Source: Anaerolineaceae bacterium
GTDB lineage: Bacteria; Chloroflexota; Anaerolineae; Anaerolineales; Villigracilaceae
Length of the DNA: 41,610 nt
Assembly: GCA_009885945.1 (NCBI GenBank)
Contig: VFJR01000012.1
Coordinates: forward strand, 1 to 41,610
Direction: 5' to 3'
The position numbers were made by a program, and so were the translations under genes. The notes below the pieces were generated by a model. That model was given only the letters and a program-made list of their open reading frames with translations, was not told the origin of the DNA and ran no database searches. This document shows, one piece after another, positions 26,640 through 35,820 of the stretch. Numbering within the stretch: the stretch's first letter is position 1; each line of letters begins with the position of its first letter.

Positions 26640-28610
26640 TTATTCTTCCAGCGTACTAATATCCCCCTCTGGCAGTCCTTGCGCGCGGGCTTTTAATACG
26701 CGGCGCATGATTTTGCCTGAGCGAGTCTTGGGGAGTTTGTCTACAAATTTCACATCCTCTGGACGGGCAATGGGACCGATATGTATGGCGACGTGCTGGC
26801 GTAATTCTTCGGCAAGTTCAGCAGAAGCAATTTTACCTGTGCGCAATAATACATACGTATAAATAGCCTGACCTTTAATCTCGTGAGGCAAACCAATCGC
26901 CGCGGCTTCTGCAACGGCGGGATGACTTACCAATGCAGATTCAACTTCGGCGGTGCCTAAGCGATGACCTGAAACTTTAATGACATCATCTACACGACCG
27001 ATAATCCAGAAGTAGCCATCTTTATCACGTTTAGCAGAATCACCTGTAGTGTATTTACCGGGATGCTTGCTCCAATACTGATTAACATAACGTTCATCAT
27101 CACCGTAAATGGTGCGCAACATTGAGGGCCAGGGATTCTTAAGCACAAGATATCCTTCCGTATCATGACCTACGGGTTTGCCTGCTTCGTCTACAATTTC
27201 TGCTTCTTGACCAAAAAAAGGTTTGGTTCCAGAGCCAGGCTTGAGAGGCACAACGGGCGTGGGCGTGATCATGAACGCGCCTGTTTCTGTCTGCCACCAT
27301 GTATCAATAATCGGAAGTTGATCTTTACCAATGACACGGTGATACCACTTCCACGCTTCCGGGTTGATCGGCTCTCCGACGGTGCCGAGCAGTCTGAGGG
27401 AAGAAAGATCGTGCTTCATGGGCCAGGAATCGCCAAAGCGCATGAGCCCACGAATGGCGGTTGGCGCTGTGTAAAAAATAGAAATCCCATAACGTTCAAT
27501 GCACTGCCACCAACGATTTGGCTCAGGGAAGGAAGGTCCGCCTTCAAACAAAAATGATGTGACGCCGTTAAGCATAGGACCGTACACAAGATACGAATGT
27601 CCTGTGATCCAACCTGGGTCAGCCGTACACCACCAGCGGTCATCATCGCGCACATCGAAACAATATTTAAGCGTGGCGTAGGTGCCAACCATATAACCGC
27701 CGTGCGTATGGAGAATAGCTTTTGGTTTTCCCGTAGAGCCGCTGGTGTAAAGAATAAAAAGCGGATCTTCGGAATCCATTTGCTCCGTTTCACATTTACC
27801 ATCAGCAATAGGCTCTTGCAGAAGTTCGTGATACCAGCGGTCACGGCCTGTTTCCATTTGCACATCGTTATTCACGCGCTTGACGACGATTACATTTTCA
27901 ACATCTGGGCATTTCTTAACCGCATCATCTACGATCGCTTTGAGTTGAACTATTTTTCCGTTTTGGTATGAGCCGTCACAAGTAATCACTAACTTGGATT
28001 TGCTGTCTTCAATACGCCCTGCAAGCGAATCAACTGAGAAGCCCCCAAAAACAACCGAATGAATCGCACCAATCTTTGCGCAGGCAAGCATGGCAAAAAC
28101 AATTTCTGGCACACGCCCCATGTAAATGGTGACGCGCTCTCCTTTTTTGACGCCCATGCTCTTGATAATATTTGCCATGCGGCTCACTTCACGATTCATG
28201 GCGTAATACGAGTAGGTACGGTGATCCTTTCCGTCTTCACTTTCCCAAATGAGCGCAAGTTTATTTTTGCGATATGTTTTTAAATGACGATCAATGGCAT
28301 TATGAACAATATTAACTTTTGCGCTTGTAAACCATTTAAAGAATGGTTTTTTAGAATCATCCAGCACTTTTTTCCATTTGCCGAACCATTCCAACTCGTT
28401 AGCTTCAGCTTCCCAAAAACCTTGCAAGTCTTTGCTGGCAGATTTGGCAAGCTTGTTCCAATCTTTAAGGCGCGCTTCTGCAATTACTTTTTTGGATGGA
28501 TAATACACTTCCCCGCTTAATTTTTTAGGCTTGGCAACAGATTTAACAACTTTCTTTTTTATTGCCAATTTTGGTTTTACAATTTTTTTTGTTTTTTTAG
28601 CAATAGCCAT
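26640..28610 (-). CDS. acs: Acetyl-CoA synthetase (AMP-forming) with a lysine-rich N-terminal tail
   Basis: 656 residues. The adenylation core shows TSGSTGKPKAILHT, the WWQTETG motif, TGDSAKRDKDGYFWIIGRVDDVIKVSGHR and the C-terminal acetylatable lysine region PKTRSGKIMRR. It makes acetyl-CoA from acetate, ATP and CoA through acetyl-AMP. The first ~30 residues are an added basic tail with 13 lysines in KK, KP and AKP patterns, like histone H1 tails. The strong AAGGAG site 7 bases before the ATG supports this start, so the tail is translated. It is encoded 18 bases after a small membrane protein, probably in one operon. Convergent with gyrA. Confidence 0.95.
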   Translation of the reverse strand: MAIAKKTKKIVKPKLAIKKKVVKSVAKPKKLSGEVYYPSKKVIAEARLKDWNKLAKSASKDLQGFWEAEANELEWFGKWKKVLDDSKKPFFKWFTSAKVNIVHNAIDRHLKTYRKNKLALIWESEDGKDHRTYSYYAMNREVSRMANIIKSMGVKKGERVTIYMGRVPEIVFAMLACAKIGAIHSVVFGGFSVDSLAGRIEDSKSKLVITCDGSYQNGKIVQLKAIVDDAVKKCPDVENVIVVKRVNNDVQMETGRDRWYHELLQEPIADGKCETEQMDSEDPLFILYTSGSTGKPKAILHTHGGYMVGTYATLKYCFDVRDDDRWWCTADPGWITGHSYLVYGPMLNGVTSFLFEGGPSFPEPNRWWQCIERYGISIFYTAPTAIRGLMRFGDSWPMKHDLSSLRLLGTVGEPINPEAWKWYHRVIGKDQLPIIDTWWQTETGAFMITPTPVVPLKPGSGTKPFFGQEAEIVDEAGKPVGHDTEGYLVLKNPWPSMLRTIYGDDERYVNQYWSKHPGKYTTGDSAKRDKDGYFWIIGRVDDVIKVSGHRLGTAEVESALVSHPAVAEAAAIGLPHEIKGQAIYTYVLLRTGKIASAELAEELRQHVAIHIGPIARPEDVKFVDKLPKTRSGKIMRRVLKARAQGLPEGDISTLEE

Positions 28611-28628
28611 GTTCCATCTCCTTAAAAT

Positions 28629-29111
28629 TTATGAATTACGGGCAGAAGCGGATATAAATTCCCATGACATTAAGTGACCACATAAGATCAGCAAACAGAG
28701 CAGCATTCCCTCCACTTGAAGCGGCAGTAAACCTAGTAAACCTGCAAAGCCAGGAAAGATCGCGAAAACAAGAACTACAAAATAAAGAATAGGGACGACC
28801 CAGCTATTTTTACTAAAGGGTCCATTTGGGCTTGTAAGCCGCGTAAGCTTGATCAATTTTGTTGAAAATGTAATCCCTGCCAACGCCGCAAAAATAAAAA
28901 CACCTTTCCAAATTACTCTGCTATCCCCGCCCACTTGCGCGCCTAAACTCATTAATGCTGGAATTAAAAATGAAGAATATACCCCGCTTGCCATGCGGCT
29001 TGACCTTTCATCTTTAAACCATTCAGGCTTATCTTTTACCACCGACCACCATAATCCCACCAACGTAAAGCTAGTAGCCGCAGTCACTGCATAGAAAGTA
29101 TTAATATCCAT
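28629..29111 (-). CDS. Small integral membrane protein, unknown function
   Basis: 160 residues with four to five hydrophobic segments (about 5-25, 43-60, 68-85, 105-125, 128-150) and short polar loops. I do not recognise the family. An AAAAGGAG site lies 7 bases before the ATG. It directly precedes acs (18-base gap), which suggests co-expression; a link to acetate transport is only a guess, since it lacks recognisable ActP or SatP features. Confidence 0.8.
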   Translation of the reverse strand: MDINTFYAVTAATSFTLVGLWWSVVKDKPEWFKDERSSRMASGVYSSFLIPALMSLGAQVGGDSRVIWKGVFIFAALAGITFSTKLIKLTRLTSPNGPFSKNSWVVPILYFVVLVFAIFPGFAGLLGLLPLQVEGMLLCLLILCGHLMSWEFISASARNS

Positions 29112-29200
29112 TGCATATCTCCTTTTGGGTAGTATTAGGATTTTATCAGTTTTTCTTAAAGCGCTTATTGGCGAAATTTAAAGCTTGGCATGATTTAAAT

Positions 29201-30508
29201 TCACAGATATTTTAATTTTTTCGCTTCAAACAATAACTCGTCACGAAATTCATCCGAAGCAATAGCGATCAACGCCCGCGCACGCTCACGGATCGTTTTC
29301 CCATATAAATCAGCAACACCATTTTCAGTAACTATATAATGCACGTGATTACGAGATGTTGTTACACCAGCGCCAGATTTAAGCACAGGCACAATTTTGC
29401 TAAAGCCATCTTTTCCCTTGAGCAATTTACTTGGCAGGGCAATAATCGGAATACCGCCTTTAGAACGGGAAGCTCCATATATAAAATCCACTTGCCCGCC
29501 CACGCCGCTATACAAGCGCGGCCCAATACTATCCGCACAAACTTGCCCAGTTAGATCCACCTCAATCGCAGAGTTGATTGCAACCATATTATGGTTTTGA
29601 GCAATGATAAATGGATCATTAACATATTCTGTTGGCAGCATTTCAAAAATGGGATTATCGTGAACAAATTTATATAAGTTTTGAGTTCCGATGATAAAAC
29701 CCGCAACGATTTTACGAAAGTGCAGAGTCTTACGCTCACCATTGATCACGCCGCGATTCACAAGGTCAATGATGCCGTCTGAAAACAACTCAGTATGGAT
29801 ACCCAAGTCTTTATGGTTGGTCAATCGCCGTAAAACCGCATCTGGAATTGCGCCAATACCCGTTTGCAAAGTAGCGCCGTTCGGAATCAATGAAGCAACA
29901 TGATCTGCAATCTTGTCAGATGTTTCATTTGCTTCAGCCGCCATATGCACTTCAGGCAATAAATAATTTACAGGCACAATCGCGTTCAATTTTGAAATAT
30001 GAATAAACGAGTCTCCCAGCGTGCGCGGCATATTAGGGTTTACTTCCGCGATCACCATATCCGCAGACAAAGCCGCAGACATCGTCACGCCTACCTCTAC
30101 ACCTAAAGAACAATACCCATGCTCATCGGGCGGCGATACTTGAATCAAAGCTACATCCACCGGCAAACGGCCCGATTTGAACAAAGCAGGAATTTCAGAA
30201 AGAAAGCACGGCGTAAAATCAGCTCGCCCTTCATTTACAGCAGAGCGCACATTGTCGCTAATGAAAAGCGTATTCACCCTCAAATATTTTTCCATGCCGG
30301 GCGCCACATAATCTGCTGAGCCAATTGTAAGCACTTGATATATCTCCACATTTTGCAACAAAGGCGCACGCTTCACCAACGCCCCCATTACTTGTTTAGG
30401 CACAGAACAATTGCCTGTTAAAAAAATGTGCATGTTCGATTGAATCAAATCAGCCGCTTCTTGCGGAGATTTAATTCGGTCACGATAGGTCTCAAGAAAA
30501 TTCATCAT
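29201..30508 (-). CDS. Acetyl-CoA hydrolase/CoA-transferase family protein (4-hydroxybutyrate/acetate CoA-transferase-like)
   Basis: 435 residues with the two-domain CoA-transferase I fold. The N-terminal half includes VDVALIQVSPPDEHGYCSLG, and the second half includes LQTGIGAIPDAVLRRL, YSGVGGQVDFIYGASRSKGG and VTENGVADLYGKTIRERA. The family moves CoA between acyl-CoA and acetate or hydrolyses acetyl-CoA. The start ATG overlaps the stop of the FAD oxidoreductase gene by one base (TAATG), so translation is probably coupled; a second ATG follows immediately. Acyl substrate unknown. With acs downstream, it suggests routing of an acyl product to acetyl-CoA and acetate (inference). Confidence 0.9.
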   Translation of the reverse strand: MMNFLETYRDRIKSPQEAADLIQSNMHIFLTGNCSVPKQVMGALVKRAPLLQNVEIYQVLTIGSADYVAPGMEKYLRVNTLFISDNVRSAVNEGRADFTPCFLSEIPALFKSGRLPVDVALIQVSPPDEHGYCSLGVEVGVTMSAALSADMVIAEVNPNMPRTLGDSFIHISKLNAIVPVNYLLPEVHMAAEANETSDKIADHVASLIPNGATLQTGIGAIPDAVLRRLTNHKDLGIHTELFSDGIIDLVNRGVINGERKTLHFRKIVAGFIIGTQNLYKFVHDNPIFEMLPTEYVNDPFIIAQNHNMVAINSAIEVDLTGQVCADSIGPRLYSGVGGQVDFIYGASRSKGGIPIIALPSKLLKGKDGFSKIVPVLKSGAGVTTSRNHVHYIVTENGVADLYGKTIRERARALIAIASDEFRDELLFEAKKLKYL

Positions 30509-31788
30509 TATTCAATCCAATCTAAAATTTTATGCCACGCGCCCGCAAAAGGCAAAAACCATGGAAAGCCGTTATACAATCCCAGCGGTGCGCCAGGGAA
30601 ATCAAATTGCGCAAAGGGCTGTTCTTTAATAGTACCAGCTAACATTGCCTCTGCCACAGTTTTACCCAAATGAGATGCCATTGCTACGCCATGCCCAGCA
30701 TACCCAAGCGAGTAATAAATTCCATCCACTTCACCAACATGAGTCATCATGTCAAATGCAAAATCCAAAGTGCCGCCCCACACATATTCAACTTTTGCAT
30801 TTTTCAATTGTGGATACACCTGAATCATTTCCCTTTGTAAAATTTCGGCGCTGCGCTTAATCGTATTTTGCGATTCAGGAAAAAACGCCGCGCGCCCGCC
30901 AAAGATCATGCGATTATCCCACAAGCGAAAATAATTTAAATAATGTTTAAAGTCAAAGATCATGCGGTTATGCGGGCTGAGTTCTTTAACTAATTCATCC
31001 GATAATCTTTCAGTCGCAATAATAAACGACCCAATCGGGATGATCTTCCTCTGCAATTTCTGCGTGATATTGCCTGTATAACCAGATGTGCCCACCAAAA
31101 CAGAATCAGCTTCCAGTTCGCCTCTTTCTGTTTTGATAAAGAACCGCGTCCCTCTACGCTGAAGGCTGATCGCCCGCGCGCAAGCGCATAACAACGCCCC
31201 GGCTTTTTCTGCCGCGCATGCCAACCCGCTAACGTATTGCGCCGGGTTCAACCCGCCGCTCACTTCGTCCACCATGCCGCCGTGATAGTTATCCGAACCA
31301 ATTTCACTTTTCAAGTCATTTGGTGAAACAAGCCGCACTTTATGATTGAATTCTCTCGCCATAAAATCAACTTCCCTTTGAAGCGCCTCAAAGTGTTTTG
31401 GTTTATTTGCCACCAACAAATGACCATAACGCGAGAATCCACAATCAATATTTTCTTCTTTCACAACCTGCTCAACAGTATCTACTGAATCAAGCGATGT
31501 TTGAAATAAACTCTTTGCAATTTCCCGCCCATATTTTTTGATGACTGTATGCATCGAAGGCTTTAACCCTGTCAGCGTCATGCCGCCATTGCGCGAACTT
31601 GCCCCCCAGCCGATCGTATTTGCCTCTAAAACAACAACTTTCGTGCCGCGCTTTGCCAATGTGCGCGCCGCGCTCAAGCCCGTAAACCCGCCGCCGATAA
31701 TGGCCACATCCACTTTTTGCGGAAGCGTCGTCAGATTGGAATCATCGGGCATTTTTACGGTAGTGTGCCAATAGATTTGTTGTTTCAT
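30508..31788 (-). CDS. FAD-dependent amine/amino acid oxidoreductase (DAO family, PuuB-like)
   Basis: ATG 31788 is chosen because AGGAG lies 5 bases upstream; the frame extends 13 codons further without such support. The 426-residue product has the dinucleotide-binding motif VAIIGGGFTGLSAARTLAKRG, then the DAO-family ASSRNGGM, and the C-terminal FAD segment YYSLGYAGHGVAMASHLGKTVAE. Relatives oxidise gamma-glutamylputrescine, glycine, sarcosine or D-amino acids, giving an imine and H2O2 or passing electrons on. It is first in a minus-strand operon with the CoA-transferase. A role in degrading an amine to an acid that is then activated with CoA fits the order (inference). Confidence 0.9.
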   Translation of the reverse strand: MKQQIYWHTTVKMPDDSNLTTLPQKVDVAIIGGGFTGLSAARTLAKRGTKVVVLEANTIGWGASSRNGGMTLTGLKPSMHTVIKKYGREIAKSLFQTSLDSVDTVEQVVKEENIDCGFSRYGHLLVANKPKHFEALQREVDFMAREFNHKVRLVSPNDLKSEIGSDNYHGGMVDEVSGGLNPAQYVSGLACAAEKAGALLCACARAISLQRRGTRFFIKTERGELEADSVLVGTSGYTGNITQKLQRKIIPIGSFIIATERLSDELVKELSPHNRMIFDFKHYLNYFRLWDNRMIFGGRAAFFPESQNTIKRSAEILQREMIQVYPQLKNAKVEYVWGGTLDFAFDMMTHVGEVDGIYYSLGYAGHGVAMASHLGKTVAEAMLAGTIKEQPFAQFDFPGAPLGLYNGFPWFLPFAGAWHKILDWIE

Positions 31789-31883
31789 ATTTCTCCTATT
31801 ATAGTGAATGCCCATTAATTGTGCCACAAAGTTAGATATAATTCTATAAAAGAATAGTTTGAAAAAATTGTTCAGGAGAAAAA

Positions 31884-32621
31884 ATGGAGTTACTATTATC
31901 TTTTGCAGGTTGTTTGGCTGTACCCATTGTTGGCGTAGTACTTGTATTGCTTGCCGTCTGGATTATCCGATTGAACAAAGACGACACAAAAAAACGACAT
32001 CAGGAACGATTTGAAAAAATAAGCGCCCTCCGTAAAAGAGGCGTTACCGCCCCCGCTGTTGTACTTTCTGTGAAGAATGGTTTTAGCACTGGTCGCAGCG
32101 GCAATCAAGAAACGCAGATTACTTTTCAGCTTGAAGTCCAGCCTGAAGGGCGCGCGGCTTTTCAAACAACCTTTCAAGATTGGGTTCCAGGAAGAGGATA
32201 CAAGCATCGGGCTGATGATGAGGGGCGCAAAATTTGGGTGACCTATGACCTGAACGACACAAGCCAAATGATGTTTGAGTATTATGACGTAGACCGCAAG
32301 CACCTTCTTGGTCGCCCGGCTTTTGATAAGCTGGAAAATCGGAATAAAGTAATCCGTAAGACAGGGGAAGAAGCTCTTGCTATAATTCTTGAAACAGAAG
32401 ATTTAGAGTTGACCAATATTGTCGAAAAAGAATATTTAGCTCAAACTATCATGCGCTTGAAATTAGAAATTACCCCAACGAATGGTTCGCCTTATCAAGC
32501 AGAAACTCAGGCTTTAATTGCAAACGCTTCATTGCATAAATATGCAGCTGGTAAAAAGGTGTATGTAAAATTTAATCCACAAGATAAAACTCAGGTGACA
32601 CTAGATCGCTCTGCGGAATAA
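31884..32621 (+). CDS. Membrane-anchored DUF3592-like protein with two repeated beta domains
   Basis: 245 residues. One N-terminal TM helix (about 3-26) is followed by a basic stretch and two similar beta-rich units (about 45-145 and 160-245). Each starts with a GxxAxAxxL-type strand and ends in a strand such as KIWVTYDLND or KVYVKFNPQDK. This resembles DUF3592-type modules; function unknown. TTCAGGAGAA precedes ATG 31884. It is divergent from the FAD oxidoreductase gene, 95 bases away. Confidence 0.8.
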   Translation: MELLLSFAGCLAVPIVGVVLVLLAVWIIRLNKDDTKKRHQERFEKISALRKRGVTAPAVVLSVKNGFSTGRSGNQETQITFQLEVQPEGRAAFQTTFQDWVPGRGYKHRADDEGRKIWVTYDLNDTSQMMFEYYDVDRKHLLGRPAFDKLENRNKVIRKTGEEALAIILETEDLELTNIVEKEYLAQTIMRLKLEITPTNGSPYQAETQALIANASLHKYAAGKKVYVKFNPQDKTQVTLDRSAE

Positions 32622-32813
32622 GATAAATCTTGTAACTGCTCAGGCATGTCGTTGTAATGCGGGTTCACTTCGATAAGATCAGTGCGACGCTTGCACTTCC
32701 CGCCAACATTTTACTCTTTAGTGTAAACAATCCTTGAAATTAGGAGACTGCTTCGGCAAAAACCAGGTGCGCCTTGCAGCGACATAAGCTTTTAGCTAAG
32801 CAGTTACTAAATC

Positions 32814-33296
32814 TTACTCTAAGATATTTTTCCAGTTTAATTCATCAAATGTTTTATGTAAACGATGTCCATCATCAACAATATGATACATTAAATCTGT
32901 AAACAATTTCTCTGCCTCTACACGCGCGAGTTGCAAGGGCACAACATCATCCTGCGTCCCGTGGATCACGACTGTTGGAACAGAAGCAGCTTTCAGATTA
33001 AGATAGGAAGCGAAAGGGTCGCGTAAAAGCGCTGGGGCAAGCAGAATCAACTTGCGTACCTGAGTCGGCTTCTCGCATGTAAAGACTGCACCCATTAACC
33101 CGCCATAAGATGAACCAATAATTGTCCAATCATTTGTGTCTGCAATAATTTTATAAAGTTGTGCCATGCGCTCTTCGAATGAACCTGTAAAATCAGGCGT
33201 GACCATGCCGGGGAATTTTTCTGCAAATTGGCGCGCCTTACCACTCTGGCTTGATGAATCAGAGCCGTGTAAATAAATTATTTTGGAGTTGTCCAC
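32814..33296 (-). CDS. Small alpha/beta hydrolase
   Basis: 160 residues with a GTG start; the preceding gene ends 4 bases upstream, so the two are coupled. The fold is a compact hydrolase: IIYLHGSDSSSQSGKA oxyanion region, nucleophile in GSSYGG, an Asp in VIHGTQDDVVP and a His in DDGHRL. Size and motif spacing resemble the YqiA/UPF0227 and RBBP9-like small esterases. Substrate unknown. Confidence 0.87.
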   Translation of the reverse strand: MDNSKIIYLHGSDSSSQSGKARQFAEKFPGMVTPDFTGSFEERMAQLYKIIADTNDWTIIGSSYGGLMGAVFTCEKPTQVRKLILLAPALLRDPFASYLNLKAASVPTVVIHGTQDDVVPLQLARVEAEKLFTDLMYHIVDDGHRLHKTFDELNWKNILE

Positions 33297-33300
33297 TATT

Positions 33301-34116
33301 TTATACCTTTGTAATAAATGGTTTGGCGCGCAAAATATCTTTTAACTCAAACTGCAATTGCTTTGGCAGAGATGGCTCAATACGACGCATAGTAATAGCG
33401 GTCATGGGGTTTTCGCTTTCAGCCAAAATTTGCTTAAGCATATAAGTGGTTTCGGCAGGAGATGATTTATATAATCCGATAATAATCTGCTCAATCTCAG
33501 GTTGGAGCTCGGCTGACGCAGCTTGAATAACAGGCTCCACCAAAGCAAGGATTGGCGGAAAATTTTCAAATGAAGTATCTTCGAGCATAGGAATCAAGGC
33601 TTGCAAACCGAGCGACCACATGCGTGTACGTTCAGGGTGCAGCCATTCACTGACTAAAGCGAAAAAGTTTTGTGGGGTTTCTTTTCTCATGCGCGCCAAA
33701 CTTGTTGAAAGCAAAACGGCATGCACATTTGCGTCACGCACTTGCTGCGCCCATGCAGTAAGGCGCGGAAGCAAACGCTCTTCCTGTGGCGGAATACGCC
33801 CTAGTAAATACGCCGCCAACAAACATGTTTCAAGCGCATTTTCATCCCACAACGCATCCGCTAACTCCAAGGTATGCTCTGGGCTTTGAGTGGAGAGTTC
33901 TCGCAAAGCAATTTCAATCTGCCGTAAAACAACTGGTGGAGTGCGATACGTTTTCAACACTGAACCTGGAGCAAAATTTTCTTTGGTTTTTAATGTGTGA
34001 TTAACGTAAGATTCAAGCAACTCGTGCAAATGCTTCATAAAATCATCTGCTAGAAAGAAAAAATCTGCGAGACGATTTGCTTGTTTGCGCAGGCGGGCAA
34101 GGTCAATGGCAGGCAT
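33301..34116 (-). CDS. Helical-repeat protein of unknown function
   Basis: 271 residues, strongly alpha-helical and Leu/Ala/Glu-rich, with HEAT-like helical hairpins through about residues 60-260 (for example ADALWDENALETCLLAAYLLGRIP and HAVLLSTSLARMRKE). This pattern recalls HEAT/AlkD-like proteins, but no catalytic residue can be assigned. It is followed after 4 bases by the small hydrolase gene. A perfect 18-bp hairpin lies just upstream, between it and proS. Confidence 0.75.
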   Translation of the reverse strand: MPAIDLARLRKQANRLADFFFLADDFMKHLHELLESYVNHTLKTKENFAPGSVLKTYRTPPVVLRQIEIALRELSTQSPEHTLELADALWDENALETCLLAAYLLGRIPPQEERLLPRLTAWAQQVRDANVHAVLLSTSLARMRKETPQNFFALVSEWLHPERTRMWSLGLQALIPMLEDTSFENFPPILALVEPVIQAASAELQPEIEQIIIGLYKSSPAETTYMLKQILAESENPMTAITMRRIEPSLPKQLQFELKDILRAKPFITKV

Positions 34117-34128
34117 GTTTTTTACGAG

Positions 34129-34171
34129 TTACGGCGTATGAATTACAGATTGCGTAATTCATACGCCGTAA
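34129..34171. repeat. Perfect 18-bp inverted repeat downstream of proS
   Basis: Arms 34129-34146 and 34154-34171 are exact reverse complements around a 7-base loop (AGATTGC). It lies between the proS stop and the next minus-strand gene; no clear T-run follows on the minus strand, so its role as a terminator is uncertain. Confidence 0.8.
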
Positions 34172-34175
34172 AAAA

Positions 34176-35615
34176 TTAATAGGCTCTTGCAAAATATACT
34201 TTTCGTTTAGAAGTTTTGCCGCACACTATACAATTCCCATCATGGCCCGGCTGTTCAAATGGAATATTACGCGTGGTAGCTTTTGCATCTTCTTTGGCTT
34301 TGGTCTCACACTCTGTCGATTCGCACCAGTAGGAAAACGCCCAACCATCTTGAACTACTTTCTTGAGTTCTTCATAATCTTTGGGATCATGGATATTTGC
34401 ATCACGGTATTCAGTAGCGCGTTTGAGCAGAGAATCTTGTATCTCAGACAGAAGCAGGTTTAAGGCAGAGTCGAGACCCGTTTGAGGGACGAATGTTTTT
34501 CCTTCTCGCCCGGGTCGGTCGCGGCGAGCAAGAGCAACAGATTGTTTCTCTACATCTTTAGGTCCAATTTCAATGCGCACGGGCACACCGCGCATTTCCC
34601 AATCATTGAATTTAAAACCACTGCTAACATTATCGCGGTCATCCATTTTGATGCGAATGCCCGCGGCTTTGAGTTCTTTGAAAATGCGCTCGGCAACATC
34701 CATTACTTTGTTTTTTTCTTCGGGCGATTTAAAAATCGGTACTATAACCGCTTGGGTAGGCGCGAGCCGTGGAGGCAATACCAACCCCTGATCATCCCCA
34801 TGCACCATAATCATCGCGCCAATAATGCGCGAAGAAATTGCCCATGAGGTGGTTTCGCAAAATTGAAGTGTATTGGCATTATCCAAATATTGAATTTCGA
34901 AAGCTTTTGCAAAATTTTGCCCAAAATAATGCGATGTTCCCGATTGCAGAGCGCGTTTATCCCACATCATAGCTTCAATTGAAGTAGTAATTTGTGCGCC
35001 TGCAAATCTTTCGGTTTCGCTTTTTGTGCCTTTAATAATTGGAAGCGCGGCTTGGCTGAGACAGAAATCTTCATAGATATCAAGAATGCGATACATTTCT
35101 TCTTTAGCTTCTTCAGAAGTAGCATGCGCAGTGTGTCCTTCGTGCCAATAAAATTCAGAGGTGCGCAAGAAAAGCTTTGTGCGCATTTCCCAGCGCAGTA
35201 CAGACCCCCACTGGACAATGAGAATTGGCAGGTCGCGCCACGACTTAATCCACTTAGCATACATGTGTCCAATAATGGTTTCAGAAGTGGGGCGAACTAC
35301 CAATGGCTCTTCCAATTCATTACCACCGCCGTGAGTCACTACTGCTAATTCAGGCGCGAAGCCTTCCACGTGTTCTTTTTCCTTCTCAAAAAAAGACATT
35401 GGGATTAATGTTGGAAATGCGGCATTGACATGCCCAGTCGCCTTAAATTCTTTGTCGAGCCACGCAGTGATGTTCTCCCACAAAGCCCAGCCATACGGTT
35501 TCACGACCATACAGCCGCGTACAGGAGCGTAATCTGCCAAGTCTGCTTTTACGACCAATTGGTTGTACCATTCAGAAAAATCTTCCGCGCGAGTTGGTAA
35601 TTTATCTTCAGACAT
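34176..35615 (-). CDS. proS: Prolyl-tRNA synthetase, archaeal/eukaryal-type (ProS type 3)
   Basis: 479 residues, the short form without an editing insertion. It starts with EDFSEWYNQLVVKADLADYAPVRGCMVVKPYGWALWE and carries the class II motifs (VVRPTSETIIGHMYAKWI; VLRWEMRTKLFLRTSEFYWHEGHTAH; GVPVRIEIGPKD) and a C-terminal domain with Cys residues (WCESTECETKA, NCIVCGKTSKRKVYFARAY). It charges tRNA-Pro. ACTGGAG precedes the ATG by 7 bases. A good promoter, a proline-rich leader ORF and an intrinsic terminator lie upstream, suggesting attenuation by proline or tRNA-Pro charging. Confidence 0.96.
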   Translation of the reverse strand: MSEDKLPTRAEDFSEWYNQLVVKADLADYAPVRGCMVVKPYGWALWENITAWLDKEFKATGHVNAAFPTLIPMSFFEKEKEHVEGFAPELAVVTHGGGNELEEPLVVRPTSETIIGHMYAKWIKSWRDLPILIVQWGSVLRWEMRTKLFLRTSEFYWHEGHTAHATSEEAKEEMYRILDIYEDFCLSQAALPIIKGTKSETERFAGAQITTSIEAMMWDKRALQSGTSHYFGQNFAKAFEIQYLDNANTLQFCETTSWAISSRIIGAMIMVHGDDQGLVLPPRLAPTQAVIVPIFKSPEEKNKVMDVAERIFKELKAAGIRIKMDDRDNVSSGFKFNDWEMRGVPVRIEIGPKDVEKQSVALARRDRPGREGKTFVPQTGLDSALNLLLSEIQDSLLKRATEYRDANIHDPKDYEELKKVVQDGWAFSYWCESTECETKAKEDAKATTRNIPFEQPGHDGNCIVCGKTSKRKVYFARAY

Positions 35616-35698
35616 TTTATTCTCCAGTTTTTTTAAATTTCATTGTCAAAGGCTTTTACCTTCGAAGCACTACATGTACCAGAAGCGCTATAAATCTC

Positions 35699-35733
35699 AA
35701 AATAAAAAACGGCTCGCCAAGCCTGGGAGCCGT
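35699..35733 (-). terminator. Intrinsic terminator between the proS leader ORF and proS (candidate attenuator)
   Basis: On the minus strand the stem ACGGCTC/GAGCCGT (35733-35727 with 35715-35709), extended by CCA/TGG, is followed by TTTTTTATTTT (T-tract 35709-35699, overlapping the last stem base). It lies 84 bases before the proS ATG and downstream of the proS promoter. Confidence 0.88.
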
Positions 35734-35756
35734 CCACTAATATATTGAACTGAATC

Positions 35757-35813
35757 TTATCCAGACCGGGGGAGGGTTATTACTTTAGGGGATGGATACG
35801 GGTTCATCTTCAT
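35757..35813 (-). CDS. Candidate proS leader peptide (18 aa, four prolines)
   Basis: A short ORF MKMNPYPSPKVITLPRSG runs from ATG 35813 to TAA 35757. Prolines are at positions 5, 7, 9 and 15 (CCG, CCA, CCT, CCC). The predicted transcription start is within a base or two of the ATG, so it could be translated as a leaderless message. The terminator begins 23 bases after its stop. The GGUCUGG of codons 16-18 (35767-35761) can pair with CCAGGCU in the terminator's 5' side (35726-35720) with two G.U pairs, a possible antiterminator. Expression is not shown. Confidence 0.5.
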   Translation of the reverse strand: MKMNPYPSPKVITLPRSG

Positions 35814-35820
35814 ATAATTT

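Noticed and set aside
27416-27865. 149-codon frame on the minus strand within acs
   Set aside because: It overlaps the Acs core in another frame of the same strand and shows no recognisable domain.
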